Source: Spirodela intermedia (lineage: Eukaryota > Streptophyta > Magnoliopsida > Alismatales > Araceae). Taken from it: 64,000 bases of DNA. A program made the position numbers and the translations under genes. A model generated the notes under the pieces. That model saw nothing but the letters and a program-made list of their open reading frames with translations. It searched no databases and had not been told where the DNA came from. Shown in pieces: positions 1 through 12,339 of the stretch. Positions within the stretch are counted from its first letter, which is position 1. Each line of letters opens with the position of its first letter. The DNA lies in NCBI GenBank assembly GCA_902729315.2, contig LR746267.1:5705386-5769385 (forward strand), written 5' to 3'.

Positions 1-1298
1 TGCACGATTTTTGACAATGAGAATGATGTCTCACACCCTCCATATGTATTATTTGTTTCTAAATTTTTCACATTGCTCTCTTTCTTTTTTTTCAAAATAA
101 GTGATTTCTTCTCACAAGTCCTATAGATCAGGGTGTAAAAATCTCTATTAAACTCAAATGATCAATCAAATTTTCAAATCAAGTAAATACTATCCATCAA
201 GATCATGAAGTGAAAATCTGTAAAATCAAATCCATATTATCTATCATTTATCCAAGAGTATTCCAACATTTCATGCTACTACATCATTCTTTTGACTCAA
301 TAATAATCTTCTTAGTATTTTTTGGTATCTCAATCAATCTAATTGATTTAATTTTTCATGCATGCAATATGATGTAAAAGATTTATAAATTAGATAGTTC
401 TGACAGTTCTATTTTCCATTTTTAATTCTATTTTTAATAGTAATAAATTTGTCAAAAATAAATCAAAATTATCCTCTTTATAGTTGTAATTTCTAATTTC
501 AGTAATATGTGTCTAGGGGATTGAAATGTGAGAAAAGGGTCTCTAGAATTTCAAATTTTGGGCTGTTGTTTTTTCTATTATTTTTGATAGTCTGTTGTTC
601 ATGGTAGAAAACCAAAAAATAGATGTTGCAATTTTTCTGAATTTTATTTTATTTTTATTTTTTTAGTTGCTGTTCTAAGTTGAATAAAATGTAAACATGT
701 TCTTAATCGTCCTACAGCATAAATTAATAATGAATAATTCACCCCTCAACTTAAAAATGACATTGTCCTCAATGACATAGAAAAATTGAAACATAATATA
801 CGGAAAATATAATTTTCAGCTGAAGCATGCATATGTGCAAAGTTAAGCATTAAAAATATTTTCATAAATGATAAAGCTCAAAAAGACATCACCTCAACCT
901 CGGTTTTAATTTTTCACTTCATCTTACACTCCTACACTTTTTTGAAAAAACAAATATAGAAACAAGTACTATAAAATTCTAAGAAAAATAGAGCTTAAAA
1001 AAATCAAATAGAATGAAATAAAAACCATGGGTTACCTCCCATGCAGCGCTACATTTAATGTCTCCAACTGGACATATTGATCTTATTCTTGAATTTCTTT
1101 TGATAATAATTTTTTTTCTACAAGGCGTTCATATTCTATGTAATGTTTAAGCCATTGTCTATTTACCTTAAAGTTATGATCACTTTTAGGATCTTTAATC
1201 ATTACAGCCCTATGATCATATGTCTCTTCCACCACATAAGGCCCTTTCCATTTTGATTTTAATTTTCCTAGGAATAATTTCAGCGTAGAATCATATAA

Positions 1299-2260
1299 CT
1301 ACATTTTTTGTCTAACATCAATTTTTTTTCTGCTAATGTATTTATCATAAAAGGTTTTAGTTTTTTCTTTATATATTCTATGATTTTCATAAGCTTCATT
1401 CCTCAACTCCTCTAGTTCATGTAGCTGAAAAATTTTATGCCCACTAGCTGATTTTTCATTCATACATAAATATTTTATAGCCCATAATACTTTATGCTCT
1501 ATTTCCACAAGAAGATGACATGACTTTCTAAAAATGAGACAAAATAGGGACATACCTATGAAATATTTATAAGCTGTTCTATAAGCCCATAATGCATCTT
1601 GTAATTTTGTGGGCCAATCTTTTATATCTGGTCTAACTATTTTTCTCAAAATTCTCTAAATTTTCCTATTTGCTACTTCAATTTGCCCATTTGTTTGGGG
1701 ATGATATGGTATACTCCATTCTTTTTCAACAATTTCTTGAAATGTTCATTTGTAAAATATGTTCCTCCATCACTAATAATAACTCTAGGACATCCAAATC
1801 TCGAAAAAATATTTTCCTACACAAATTTCATCACGATTTTATGATCATTAGTTCTAGTAGGAATAACTTATACCCACTTTGACACATAATTAACAACAAG
1901 TAAAATATATTCATATTTTTCAGCTAATGAGAAGGGACCCATGAAATCTATTCCCCATACATCAAAAATTTCAACTACTAACATATTACTCATGGGTACT
2001 TCATCTTTTTTTACTCATGTTACCTATAGATTGGCATGAAATATATGTTCTATTAAATTCTATAGAATCTCTAATAATTGTAGGCTAATAAAAACCATAT
2101 TGAAAAAATTTTGTAGTTGTTTTTCGTTCAGAGAAATGTCCTCCATAGTTAGATGAATGACACATGTTAATAATGCTATGATATTCTTCTTCAGGAACAC
2201 ATCTCCTTAAAATTTGATCATTGCCCAAGTAATATAAATCAGGATCATGCCAAAAATAAT
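1299..2260 (-). pseudogene. gypsy integrase remnant
   Basis: On the minus strand, 2250-2100 encodes an H2C2 zinc-finger-like stretch containing the typical YGGHFS signature. Next comes the catalytic core (about 1960-1690) with recognisable phrases such as GIDFMGPF and VIISDGGTYF, then an open C-terminal part (1649-1299) with KLQDALWAYRTAYK. Several stop codons and a frame change separate these blocks, so no functional integrase is encoded. The family assignment rests on these motifs in the correct gypsy order, downstream of RNase H. Confidence 0.8.
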
Positions 2261-2426
2261 TTATAATCTTAGAAAAGAAATGATGTTTTTTGTTCTTATC
2301 CTAGTGTTCTGGAATTTTTTCAAAAACTAAAAAATTAACAATATGTGCATACCATAGTGATGGTTGATGTTGAGCTGCCATCAATTGTTCATTTGGAAAT
2401 GCGTCTTGTAAAGGTGTTGTATATAT

Positions 2427-3606
2427 TCATGTATCACTTAATCTAGAAAGATGGTCTGCAACAACATTCTTGAAACCTTTTTTATATTTTATTTCTAAGT
2501 CAAATTCTTGCAACAATAAAATCCATCTTAATAGACATGGCTTTGTATCTTTCTTATTCAATAGATATTTTAATACTGCATGATCAATATAAATAATAAT
2601 TTTAGCTCTCAAAATATATGACTAAACCTTTTTAACACATACTACAGCACAACTCTTTTTCAGTCATGGTATAATTTAATTGAGCATCAGATATAGTTTT
2701 ACTAGTATATGAAATTACTATGGGTTTTGACTCTTTTGTTTGTCCTAAAACAGGCCCCATTACATAATTCAATGTATCACACATTATTTCAAAGGAAGGA
2801 CTAATCAAGAGCTTATAAAATAGGTGCCTCAATAAGTAATCTTTTTATTTTAAAAAAAGACTCAAAACATTTCTCATCAAAATTAAAAGGCACATCTTTA
2901 GATAATAACATGGAGAGAGGTTTAGAAATTTTTAAAACATCTTGAATAAATTTTCTATAATAACTTGCATGACTCAAGAAAGATCTAATCTGTTTTACTG
3001 AATTTGGGGGTTTCATTTTAGATATAATATCAATTTTTGCTCTATCTACCTCTAAACCCCTTTCACTCACAATATGACCCAACAAAACTTCCTCTCTAAC
3101 CATAAAATGTGATTTCTCCAAACTCAAAATTCATTTTTTCTCTATATATTTCTCAAATACATGCTGTAAATTATTTAAGCATTCATCAAATGATTCACCA
3201 AAAATAAAAAAATCATCCATAAAAATTTTCATGTATTTTCTAATCATATTAGAAAAAAAAGACAAGATACATCTTTGAAATGTGGTTGGAACATTACACA
3301 AACTAAAAGACATGCGTTTAAAAGCAAAAGTACCAAATAGACAAGTGAAAGTTATTTTTTCCTGATCTAAAGGGTTTATATAAATTTGATTATAACTAAA
3401 GTATCCATCCAAAAAACAAAAAAAGCTTTTCTAGCTAATTTTTCTAAAATTTGATCAATAAATGGTAGGGGAAAATTAGCTTTTCTAGTAACTGAATTTA
3501 ATTTTCTATAATCAATGCAAACCCTCCAACTAGTAGTTAATCTTATTTGTATTTTATCCCCATTTTTATTTTTTATAACCGTGGTCCCTGATTTTTTTGA
3601 CACCAC
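2427..3606 (-). pseudogene. gypsy reverse transcriptase / RNase H remnant
   Basis: Four overlapping minus-strand reading frames carry consecutive RT pieces. At 3606-3376 is the VCIDYRKLNSVTRK region. At 3412-3131 is the palm with FMDDFFIFG, so the catalytic Asp pair is preserved. At 3127-2813 are the LGHIVSERGLEVD and SFLSHASYYRKFIQ regions. At 2832-2427 is RNase H, ending in [20 protein letters not shown] and VVADHLSRL. Frame changes between the pieces show the gene is broken although the motifs remain clear. Confidence 0.9.
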
Positions 3607-3805
3607 TTGTGTAGGACTAACCCATTTGCTATCTGAAATAAGATAAATAATATCAGCAGTCAGTCACTTTAAAAAAAAAATTTATAATTTCCATCATATT
3701 TGGATTTAATCTTCGTTGGGGTTCCCTGCTAGTTCTAGCCCCCTCCTCTAGATATATACTATGTATGCATACACTCATATCAATGCCCCTTAGATCGTTC
3801 ATTTT

Positions 3806-4460
3806 CTAGCCCATAACCTTCTTATTTTTTTGAAGTACATCTAATAATTCTTCTTCCTGTTCATCACTTAAATCAGCTACAATGATAATAGGAAATGAAT
3901 TATTTTCCTCCAAAAACATATATTTTAAACTAGAGGGAAGAGGCTTCAACTCTAAATTCAGATGATCTTCCTCTTTCTTTTCTCCCAGATTTATATTCTT
4001 TATTTCTTCTAATTCTTTCAACACACAGTCATCAATAATATCTAGATCATCAAAATCATCTAGAAGATCTATGGTATGATAATCATATACTTGTGATTTC
4101 TTAAGATCATTTGGTACCTCAAAAATTTTAATTTCTACTGATTGATCTCCACATGAAATTTTCGCAATACTTGTGGGAAAATCAATATTCATCTTTGCTA
4201 TATGCAAAAATAGTCTCCTTAGGATGATTGGTGTATCATAAAACTGTTTATTAAAATCCATTTCTAGTACTACAAAATCAACTGAAAATTTACACCCTTT
4301 AATTGTCACTATCACATATTCTAAAATACCTTTAGGATGTTTTATGGATCTATCAGCAAATTGTAAGGTAACAGTAGAATTTTTAAGATCAGAAATATTA
4401 AATTTATCACAAATACTTATAAGTAATAAATTAATACTAGCACTAGTGTCAAGTAATACA
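3806..4460 (-). pseudogene. gypsy aspartic protease region remnant
   Basis: The minus strand at about 4460-4435 reads LDTSASINLL, which matches the position of the retroviral-type protease active site, where most families have D-[ST]-G. An open frame at 4315-3806 continues with protease-like IVTIKGCKFSVDFVVLEMD and an acidic linker that leads towards RT. The block lies between gag and RT as expected. A stop splits the active-site segment from the following frame. Confidence 0.65.
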
Positions 4461-5049
4461 TTCTAAAAAATAGATCCACCAATATCACACGAAATTAAAG
4501 GGCCACCTATATCTCTCAATTTATATGATAATTGATTTAATAATAATGCACTAGCATGCATAGATAATTTTTCTACTCTAGGTGCCCTTTTTGGTGTACA
4601 CATTTCTTTCAAAACTTTAGCATATTCAAGAATATGTTCAATGGTAGTGAGTAAAGGAAGACAAATTTACATATCTTTTAAAATTTTCTTTATTTCTTCA
4701 TTGTGTTCTTTTTTCTTTCTTTGTCTAGGCTCTAGAGCTTTAGGAAATGGAATGGTCGTCCTCTCTTTCAAAATTTTCTTAGTAGAATCTATAAAATCCT
4801 CTTCTACTCCTATTTGATTTTGTTTTGGGTTGTCCACATTTTCTTTTTCTTCAAATGTTTAGGGATAAGGATCAGGTAAGATCTTACCACTCCTTAATGC
4901 ATTCACTGTCCTAATATTTTCATTTCGTGGGTTTTTTCCTAGATTCATGCTACTAGATTCCCCTTGCTGAAATCCTATCGTTGGGCGGTTCCTTAAATTT
5001 TTTATGGGCTGACTAGGTAGCTGTCCCTCTTTTCTCTTATTCCCAAGAG

Positions 5050-6253
5050 CCTCTATAATTTATTTTTAATGCATCATAATTTGATTCATAGTTTGTTGCA
5101 TCATTTAGCTCATTTGCTACATCATTTCCATAGTATCAGCTTGGGTTTGAGAGGATTGATTTTTCTGAAATATGTTTTCTTGTTTTGGATGAAATTTAGA
5201 GTTTGAATTGGGTTTAAGTACTTCTGGATTTTGAATATTATTTGGGTCTCTCCATGAAAAATTATTCCTCTAATTAGGATTATAAGAATTTGAAAACGGT
5301 TCCCTATTTCTATTAAAACCGTGAGCTACTTGCACTTGTTCTTGTATAAGGTAAAATGATTGATCTAAATTATAGTATTAAAATTCAGAATAATTATTTT
5401 CACCTTACATAGGACATGTACTATTTAAATTAAATTAAGGGTTAAGAGGCTTTCTAATATTGTTAATAAGTAAATCAAGTTTTTTTAATCTTTGATTAAT
5501 CTGATTGACCTCATTTCTAAATTTAGAATCATCATTATGATATAATTCATAAATTCCTCTCTTCTTATCCTTATTATATAATTCAAAAGAGGCTTGAGCT
5601 CTAGAATTTTCACTTAAATTCTTATAAAAATTGTAAATCTCATCAGGAGTTTTCTCCATAAAAGCTCTCCCACATATAGAATCAACCATATTTCTATATT
5701 GTTCTAATAATCCATTATAAAAAAATGTATTCAGCTACCACTCGGGTATAACATGATGATGACACTTTCTAAGTAAATCTTTGAATTTTTCTCATGTCTC
5801 ATGCAAAGTTTCTCCTTGTCTTTGAGAAAAACTCCATATATATTTTCTCATATTTTGAGTTTTTTCTAAGGGATAAAACTTTCGAAGAAAGGCTTGTTCT
5901 ACGTCTTTTCAACTAGTTAATTCTCTATCTCATGTGGATAGCCAATGACTAGCTTTGTCCCTAAGTGTATGAGGAAATAATTTAATCTTAATAATTTCTG
6001 GTGTGACTTGAGGGAGATTAACTAAACCATAGACCATATAAAATTTTTCTAAGTTCTGATGAGGTTCCTCTAAAGGCAATCTATGAAAATTAGGGAGCAT
6101 TTGAAAAATTATTGAATTTATTTCGAATTTAACAATGGGTGCTAATAAGACTCTAATATTTGATGCTCTTTGAAATGAATCAGGAATATAATGATTTTTC
6201 ATGGCCATAGGATTGTTCTTAGTTTGACTTGTACTTCCTTCAGGATCCATCAA
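5050..6253 (-). pseudogene. gypsy gag remnant
   Basis: The minus-strand frame at 6253-5930 starts MMDPEGSTSQTK and contains LPLEEPHQNLEKF and KLFPHTLRDKASHWL, which are hallmarks of plant Tat/Athila-type gag capsid domains. After a stop, the same protein continues in pieces through 5689-5435 (KTPDEIYNFYKNLSENSRAQ) into a low-complexity tail. It lies just downstream of the primer binding site and upstream of protease. Confidence 0.8.
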
Positions 6254-6530
6254 AATTAATTTTTCATTCGAATTTTTATTTTTGAATTAAATAATCAAAG
6301 GATTTTCTAGCCTTGAATGCAAGGATCTTTTACCATGCATAAAAATCAATAAATTCAAGGGAAAAATTTAGTAATTTTTACCCTCTTTCAGTATGCTCCA
6401 GTCCTATCCTTGCTTTTTTTTGTTCCCTTTTTCTAAAAAATAATCAGCAAAAAGAAAATAAAATAAGAGTTAAGTTTTTTTATGTACTCTAAGAGAAAAA
6501 TAAAAAAATACTAAATATTATATAATATAT

Positions 6531-6547
6531 CCCCAGCAACAGCGCCA
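6531..6547 (-). other. gypsy primer binding site (tRNA-Asp type)
   Basis: The minus strand reads TGGCGCTGTTGCTGGGG, two changes from the tRNA-Asp complement TGGCGCCGTTGCCGGGG that primes many plant gypsy elements. It sits 5 bases inside the LTR end at 6553 and fixes both element orientation and LTR boundary. Confidence 0.85.
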
Positions 6548-6552
6548 AAATT

Positions 6553-8192
6553 TGACGTGACTGAGTTGTTGTATAGTAAATCACGCAAATTTAAAATGTA
6601 TAAAACTAGAAAATATGAATTTTTAGATATTTAGAAGTATTTATGAAGAAATATATCAATTATAATTTAATTAAACTTCCAAAAAATAGCAATAATTTTT
6701 CAAGTCGATCACAAGATGTAATATAATATCTGATAATTATTTCAAATTTTTAGCAATGAATATGATTTTCTATAAATTTTATACTAGAAAATAAAAAGGA
6801 AATATATTTAAAATTCACAAAAAAGGAAAATAAGGGTGCAGATGTCAAGATGATGTCAGCACCCGATAAACGCGAATCGGACAGAAATAGAGTTCCACCT
6901 AGCAATTCTTACATAAGCGATTACAAATTATTTAATTAATCAAATTAAGATATGTAAAAGCTGGAAGAATCGTAATTGAATAAAGTATATTTTGGTAAAT
7001 TAACATCACAAAAATTATCACTAAATGAAGCATAAAGTAAGTTGAAAGCAGGAAAATAGAGTTCGGGCTTCACGACGGTGATACGTTGGTGATGCACCGG
7101 AATCCTGAGCATTCGAGAGGATTGTCGTGTAGTGTCCACAGCCTCAAAAGCTTTCCTTGGACAAAGATGACGTGAGCAATCTCTAAATCTCCTTGCAAAG
7201 TCTAGAGATTAATGAAATGGGTCATTGAATCGTCTCCAGCGGCTATCACTTGGTAGAACAGAAAAAAAGCGACTTTGCAGCTCTTCGACGATTGTCACCC
7301 GACGAAGAGGAGCTGGATGGAGGTGGGGTGTGTCAGGGAGCTTCATCCTCAGGTCCACGCAATAAGAGGAAGCTCTTCATCGCATCTGGTATGCTCTCAG
7401 GAGGTGGTGACTCGTCTCTCGGTAGATCGTCCTCTTCTCGATGATGACTTGTTTGTCGATCAATCAGAGATGATTTACTCGATGATTCGTGATCTTTTTA
7501 TCACAAACCCTTCAATAATTTTAGTAACAATGCTTTGCGAATCACATTGACGAGATTTTCCTCGATGATTCAGTTATTATAGTTACTTAATCCTTCACCG
7601 ACGATCTATAGGAAAGTCATGATAATCAGATAAAAATATATGACTATTGACTTTGGAAGGATTCGAACCTGTGCCGGTTGCCCACCCCCCCTTTCTAGGA
7701 AAGGTGTAATGTGGGTTTAGTCCCACATCGATTGTGCAACGAATTTTCGGGTAAATATATAATAATGTTACATCTCAAAGTAATTCTCATCTCTTGTGTC
7801 TACGACCACTTCTTGCCCCACAACTAGTTGGCCACTAGTGACATGGAAGGGGAGTAGTGCACACATGCCCCTATTGGTCCAAGCCACTCAAACTCCTACT
7901 CGCAGCTACTCCCTGATTGAGCTTCTGACTTGCTTACGGGTCCGGCTGGCTGGTGAGTCCCCTCATTTTGTCTTATTTTTATTTTTTATTTCTTTTTCTT
8001 CATTTATCTCAAAAGTAAGACTGTAAAAATCATATAAATTTATGTAAAATTATATAATTATCCAAAAATTCACATTAATCAATTGAAAATCACTTTTCAC
8101 ACTTTAACATAAATATAAGTCTATTTATCATGAGTTGAGGTTAAAACTATATTATTTACTAATTATTAACTCATGATAATGAAGACTTATCA
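6553..8192 (-). repeat. gypsy 5' LTR (copy 1, minus orientation)
   Basis: On the minus strand the LTR starts TGATAAGTCTTC at 8192 and ends CACGTCA at 6553, just before the primer site. The TG...CA limits were set by comparison with the inverted copy at 10593-12339, which begins TGATAAGTTTTC and ends CACGTTA. Length is about 1.64 kb. A GC-richer segment around 7200-7450 creates short spurious reading frames that are probably not genes. Confidence 0.82.
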
Positions 8193-8472
8193 AATTACCC
8201 ATTTGAAAAAAAAATCAAATTTTAGAAATATTTCATTCCAAAACTTTCACTAGTTCATATAGTTTCTCCATGTTAAAATGATAAAATAAGTGAGGAATCC
8301 AACTTCCCAGAAACCAATATGATATCCCTTCTAAATTATGATTACTCTCTAGGAGAAATCAACCAACGTAATAACTACCATTATATCTTAAGCATATCAG
8401 CTCAAATGAGTCTAACAAGGATTTGTTATTGTTAAGATGAAATGAAGAATAAATCTTTTAAAAAAAAATTCC

Positions 8473-8901
8473 TTTACATTCGAGTTCGTCCCAAATTCTC
8501 TAAATGTAATCAAGAACATAAAGTCAAAATATTGAATCTTGATTTTAAAACATATATCATTACTAGTTCAATGAGTTTTGATATACCAAAATACCTTATA
8601 CATAATATGATCAAATAGTATGAAAATATTATGTGGAAATTTAAATAGTTCAAAATCAATGAAAGAATTCAACACCATGAATGATCAGAAGTCATGCTTT
8701 CACATGTTAGATAGTAATATGATGGATACATTTTTATCTTCGTACTTTAATTTGATAAATTCAGTTAGTTCAAGTGCACTAATCATTAATCTTAATTAGT
8801 TGCAGTTTCTATAAATATTAGCACTTCTGAAAATCATAAACAAATTAATTTAGTAACAAAATATCAAAACTTTCAAGTTAAAATAATGAGACTTAAATAA
8901 A
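8473..8901 (+). repeat. direct repeat copy 1 in LTR spacer
   Basis: This aligns with 9545-9968 in the same orientation, roughly 80-85% identical by eye. Shared anchors include GAGTTTTGATATACCAAAAT, AATCAGAAGTCATGCTTTC-like and TTCAAGTGCACTAAT stretches. There is no coding potential. Confidence 0.85.
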
Positions 8902-9544
8902 CCTAAATTTATTCAAGATCCTAAAATATGAAAAAATATTAAACCTATATTTATAGTATCTCAGCTCACATAGTCTTGTTTATAAAAAGGATCTGGTCCT
9001 TCGGTTGTTTCAAAATTCCCAATAAGATACACACTAAAAGTGAGTTTTAATATCCATATTAAAAAGTCTTAAGCACTCTCTCTTCTAGTTCTTCAGTGGT
9101 CAACTATATTCTTGTCAGATTAGATGAAAAAAAAGTCTTATGAAAACTCTAGGTTATCAAATTCGTTAATATACATTTATAAATACTAAAGTACCTAAAA
9201 TATAATTTGGTGCTTTGCAAAGTGAAAAGTATTCTATAAACTGATAATATAAAATTATGATTTACTCCTAAACACCTTTTCCTCTCTTTCATGTTTTTTT
9301 TTCATTCCTAGGATTTATGTTTAATCAATAACGTATTTTCGATATTAAAAAATTATCTATTATTCATTTACACATCTTTTTATCACAAAACTATAAGGGT
9401 TGTACAAGTGCTTGTCCTACCAACACTTGGAATATAATAGATCAATATTCAAAGCTAGATAAATAATTAAAAATTAAACTATGAATTCAACAAGATCCTA
9501 ATTTTTTAAAATTATTTTATATGAAATACGATTCAAATAATTAA

Positions 9545-9968
9545 TTTACATTCATCCCCAAATTCTCTTAACATAGTCAAGGACATAAAGACAACACATT
9601 GAATCATGACTTGAAAATATATATCATTATTAGCTCAATGAGTTTTGATATACCAAAATACTTTATAGATAATAAAATCAAATTGCATGAAATCTTGAGT
9701 AAAAAATTAAGTAGTTTGAAATCAATGAAATAATTCAACATCATCAATAATCAGAAGTCATGCTTTCTCATCTTAGATAAGTAGTATGATAGATAAACTT
9801 TGATCTTCATACTTTAATTTGATAATTCCGGTTAATTCAAGTGCACTAATAATTAATCTAATTAGTTTTAGTTTCTATAAATATTAACACTTATGAAAAT
9901 CATTAACAAAGTAATTTAGCAACAAAACATCAAAACTTTCATATTCAAAATAATGAGACTTAAATAAA
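9545..9968 (+). repeat. direct repeat copy 2 in LTR spacer
   Basis: Second copy of the 8473-8901 segment, offset by about 1.07 kb. Homology begins near TTTACATTC and ends near ATAATGAGACTTAAATAAA in both copies. It is noncoding and has no recognisable LTR termini. Confidence 0.85.
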
Positions 9969-10592
9969 TTACATTGTTTGTGATTTGGATATCTAACTGT
10001 ATTAATCAATAATATTCAGATATTGAAATCAAATTAATCTCATGCTTTTGCTTAGAAAGATATTCATATATGTATACCATTTCATATTAATTGAGCAAGG
10101 TGATTTTATCTATTTTTCTCCTATGTATTTTTCATCATTAGAATATAATAATAGTCCCATGTTATCGCAAAAAAATTGTATTTGGACTTATAAAAAAATT
10201 AATATCATACAATCAAGGCATAATAAATAACCATTAAACAAAATTTGTTCATCAAGTGCTAGCCATAGGATCTACTCAAGGATTGTTCATTCTTAAATAA
10301 AAAAATATACTCTTACACCATTATTAGCTGTAGCTAGAGAGCACAAAGGATTGAGAGTTATGGGTGAGTTATCTTTATCTTTCAATTTCAATATCCTAAA
10401 ATATGACAAAATATGAGAATTCATTTGAGTAGGTAGTACAATTACTCACAGAGGTGGTCCTAAAAGACTTGGACTTTCAGTACAATTAGGCTGATCTTAG
10501 ATAGGTATTTAGAAGTTTAAAACTAGAAAGGTGGTTCATCGAAGAAAACATCCCTAGAGATGAATATTTTTCAAGTTTAGAGTGAGAGATAT

Positions 10593-12339
10593 TGATAAGT
10601 TTTCATTATCATGAGTTAATAATTAGTAAATAATATAGTGTTAGTATTAAATGATGACAAATATACTTATATTTATTTTAAATTGTGAAAAATAGTTTTC
10701 AATTGATTAACATAATTTTTTGGCTAATTATATGATTTATTATGAATTTATATGATTTTTATAGTCTTATTTTTGAGATAAATGAATAAAAATAAATTAA
10801 AATAAAAATATAACAAAAAGGGGGGGCCTGTCGGCTAGCCAAGCCCACAAGTAGGTTGGAAGTGCAATCAGGGGTGACCATGAGTAGGGACTCAAGCTGC
10901 TAATGACCAATATAGACACGTGTGCATCCCTCTCCTTCTACATCACTGGAGGTCAACTAACTATGGGGTAAGGAGTAGTTGTACATGAGGGAAAAAAGGA
11001 CTCATTGCTTGTAAATATGATATTACTATATATTTGCCTAAAACTTTAGTGCATAAGTGATGTGAGACTAAACCCACATCACACCTTCCCCCAAAAGACT
11101 TCAAAGATTTTAATACTTAAATTACCCTTTAAGTATAATAGAGATATACCATGATGATGTCACATGATAAGAGTATTATAGTACTTATTTCAATCTCTCT
11201 TATATAGGTGGGCAACCAATGTAGGTTTGAATATTCTTAGAGTCAAAACTTGTATTTTAATTGATTATCACGACTTTCTTATAGATCATCGGTGAAAGAT
11301 TAAGTCGTCAAAATCACTAGATCATCAGTGAAAATCTTATCAACGTGATTTGTGGAGCATTGTTACTAAAATTACTTAACGACTTATGATAAAAAGATCC
11401 CAAATCTATCAAGTAAAAGATCTCTAATTGATCAACGAACACATCATCATCAAAAGAGGATGATTTGTTAGAAGATGAGTTGCCACCTCCTAGGAGTGTA
11501 TTAGATGCAATAAAGAGTCTCCTCTTACTGTGCGGACTTGAGAATGAAGCTCTTTAATATGCACCTCACCTTCATCTAGCTCCTTTTTGTCAAGCGACAA
11601 TCGCCAAAGAGCCACAAAGTTGTCATTTTTCTACTCTACTAAGTGACAGCCGCTAGAGATGATTCGACAACTCGTTTCATTAATCTCTAGACTTTGTAAG
11701 AAGATTTAAATATTGCCCATATAATCTTTGTCCAAAAAGAACTTTTGAGACTGTGGACACTATACGACGATCTTTCCAAACACTTACGATTCTGGTACAT
11801 CATTGACGCATCGCCATTGCAACACCAGAATATTATTTTTTTACTTTCAACTTAATTTTTCTTTCATTTAGTGATAATTTATATGTTTTAAATTTACTAA
11901 GCTATACTTCATTCAACTACGATTCTTCTAGCTTTTGTAGATCTTAATTTGATCAATTAAATCGTCTGCAATCACTTACATAAGAATCATTGGACGTAAC
12001 TCTATTTTTACTTAATTTGTGTTCATCAGGCGCTGATGACATGCTGACGTCTGCACCCTTGTTTTCCTTTTTTGTGAATTTTAAATATATTTTATTTTCA
12101 TTTCTTAATATAAAATTCATAAAAACTCATATTCTTTGAGAAAAATTTTAAAAAAATACCTGATGTCATATTACATCTTTATGATCGACCTGAAAAATTA
12201 TCACTATTTTTAAAAGTTTTATTAAATTATAATTGATATATTTGTTTAGAAATACTTCTAAATATCTAAAAATTAGTATTTTCTAGTTTTATAGATTTTA
12301 AATTTATGTGATTTACTATACAATAACTAAGTCACGTTA
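10593..12339 (+). repeat. gypsy LTR (copy 2, plus orientation, head-to-head with copy 1)
   Basis: This is an inverted copy of 6553-8192, starting TGATAAG and ending CACGTTA (the terminal CA has decayed to TA). Shared blocks include a GATAAATGAA/AAATAAAA tract, the leader around 11640-11780, and the last 300 bases. No primer site or gag follows; copia integrase sequence begins immediately at 12340. It is therefore either a solo LTR or the 3' LTR of an element whose body is lost. Confidence 0.82.

Larger units (their letters stand above)
1..8192 (-). mobile_element. Ty3/gypsy LTR retrotransposon (non-chromovirus, Tat/Athila-like), degenerate, 5' part
   Basis: Read on the minus strand, the order is 5' LTR, primer binding site, gag, protease, reverse transcriptase/RNase H, integrase. 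The 3' LTR lies beyond the left edge. The primer site matches the tRNA-Asp type used by non-chromovirus plant gypsy elements, and the gag resembles the Tat/Athila group. Every domain is interrupted by stops or frameshifts, so the element is non-autonomous and old. Positions 1-1298 are AT-rich sequence downstream of integrase with no recognisable domain. The superfamily is certain; the exact lineage is inferred from gag and primer site only. Confidence 0.88.
8193..10592. other. AT-rich spacer between two inverted LTRs, no gene seen
   Basis: This 2.4 kb segment is the loop between head-to-head LTRs. It has no convincing coding frame; the short plus-strand ORF at 10042-10230 has random AT-rich composition. 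Its only clear structure is an internal direct duplication at 8473-8901 and 9545-9968. Confidence 0.7.

Noticed and set aside
7650-7700. tRNA-like T-loop (GGTTCGAATCC on the minus strand)
   Set aside because: The stem beyond two base pairs does not pair, no anticodon or D arm fits upstream, and the inverted LTR copy has a diverged version. It is part of the LTR.
6553-12339. Foldback or MULE-type DNA transposon with 1.7 kb inverted arms
   Set aside because: The arms have LTR-type TG...CA ends, and one arm is joined to a tRNA primer site and gag, so they are LTRs in opposite orientation.
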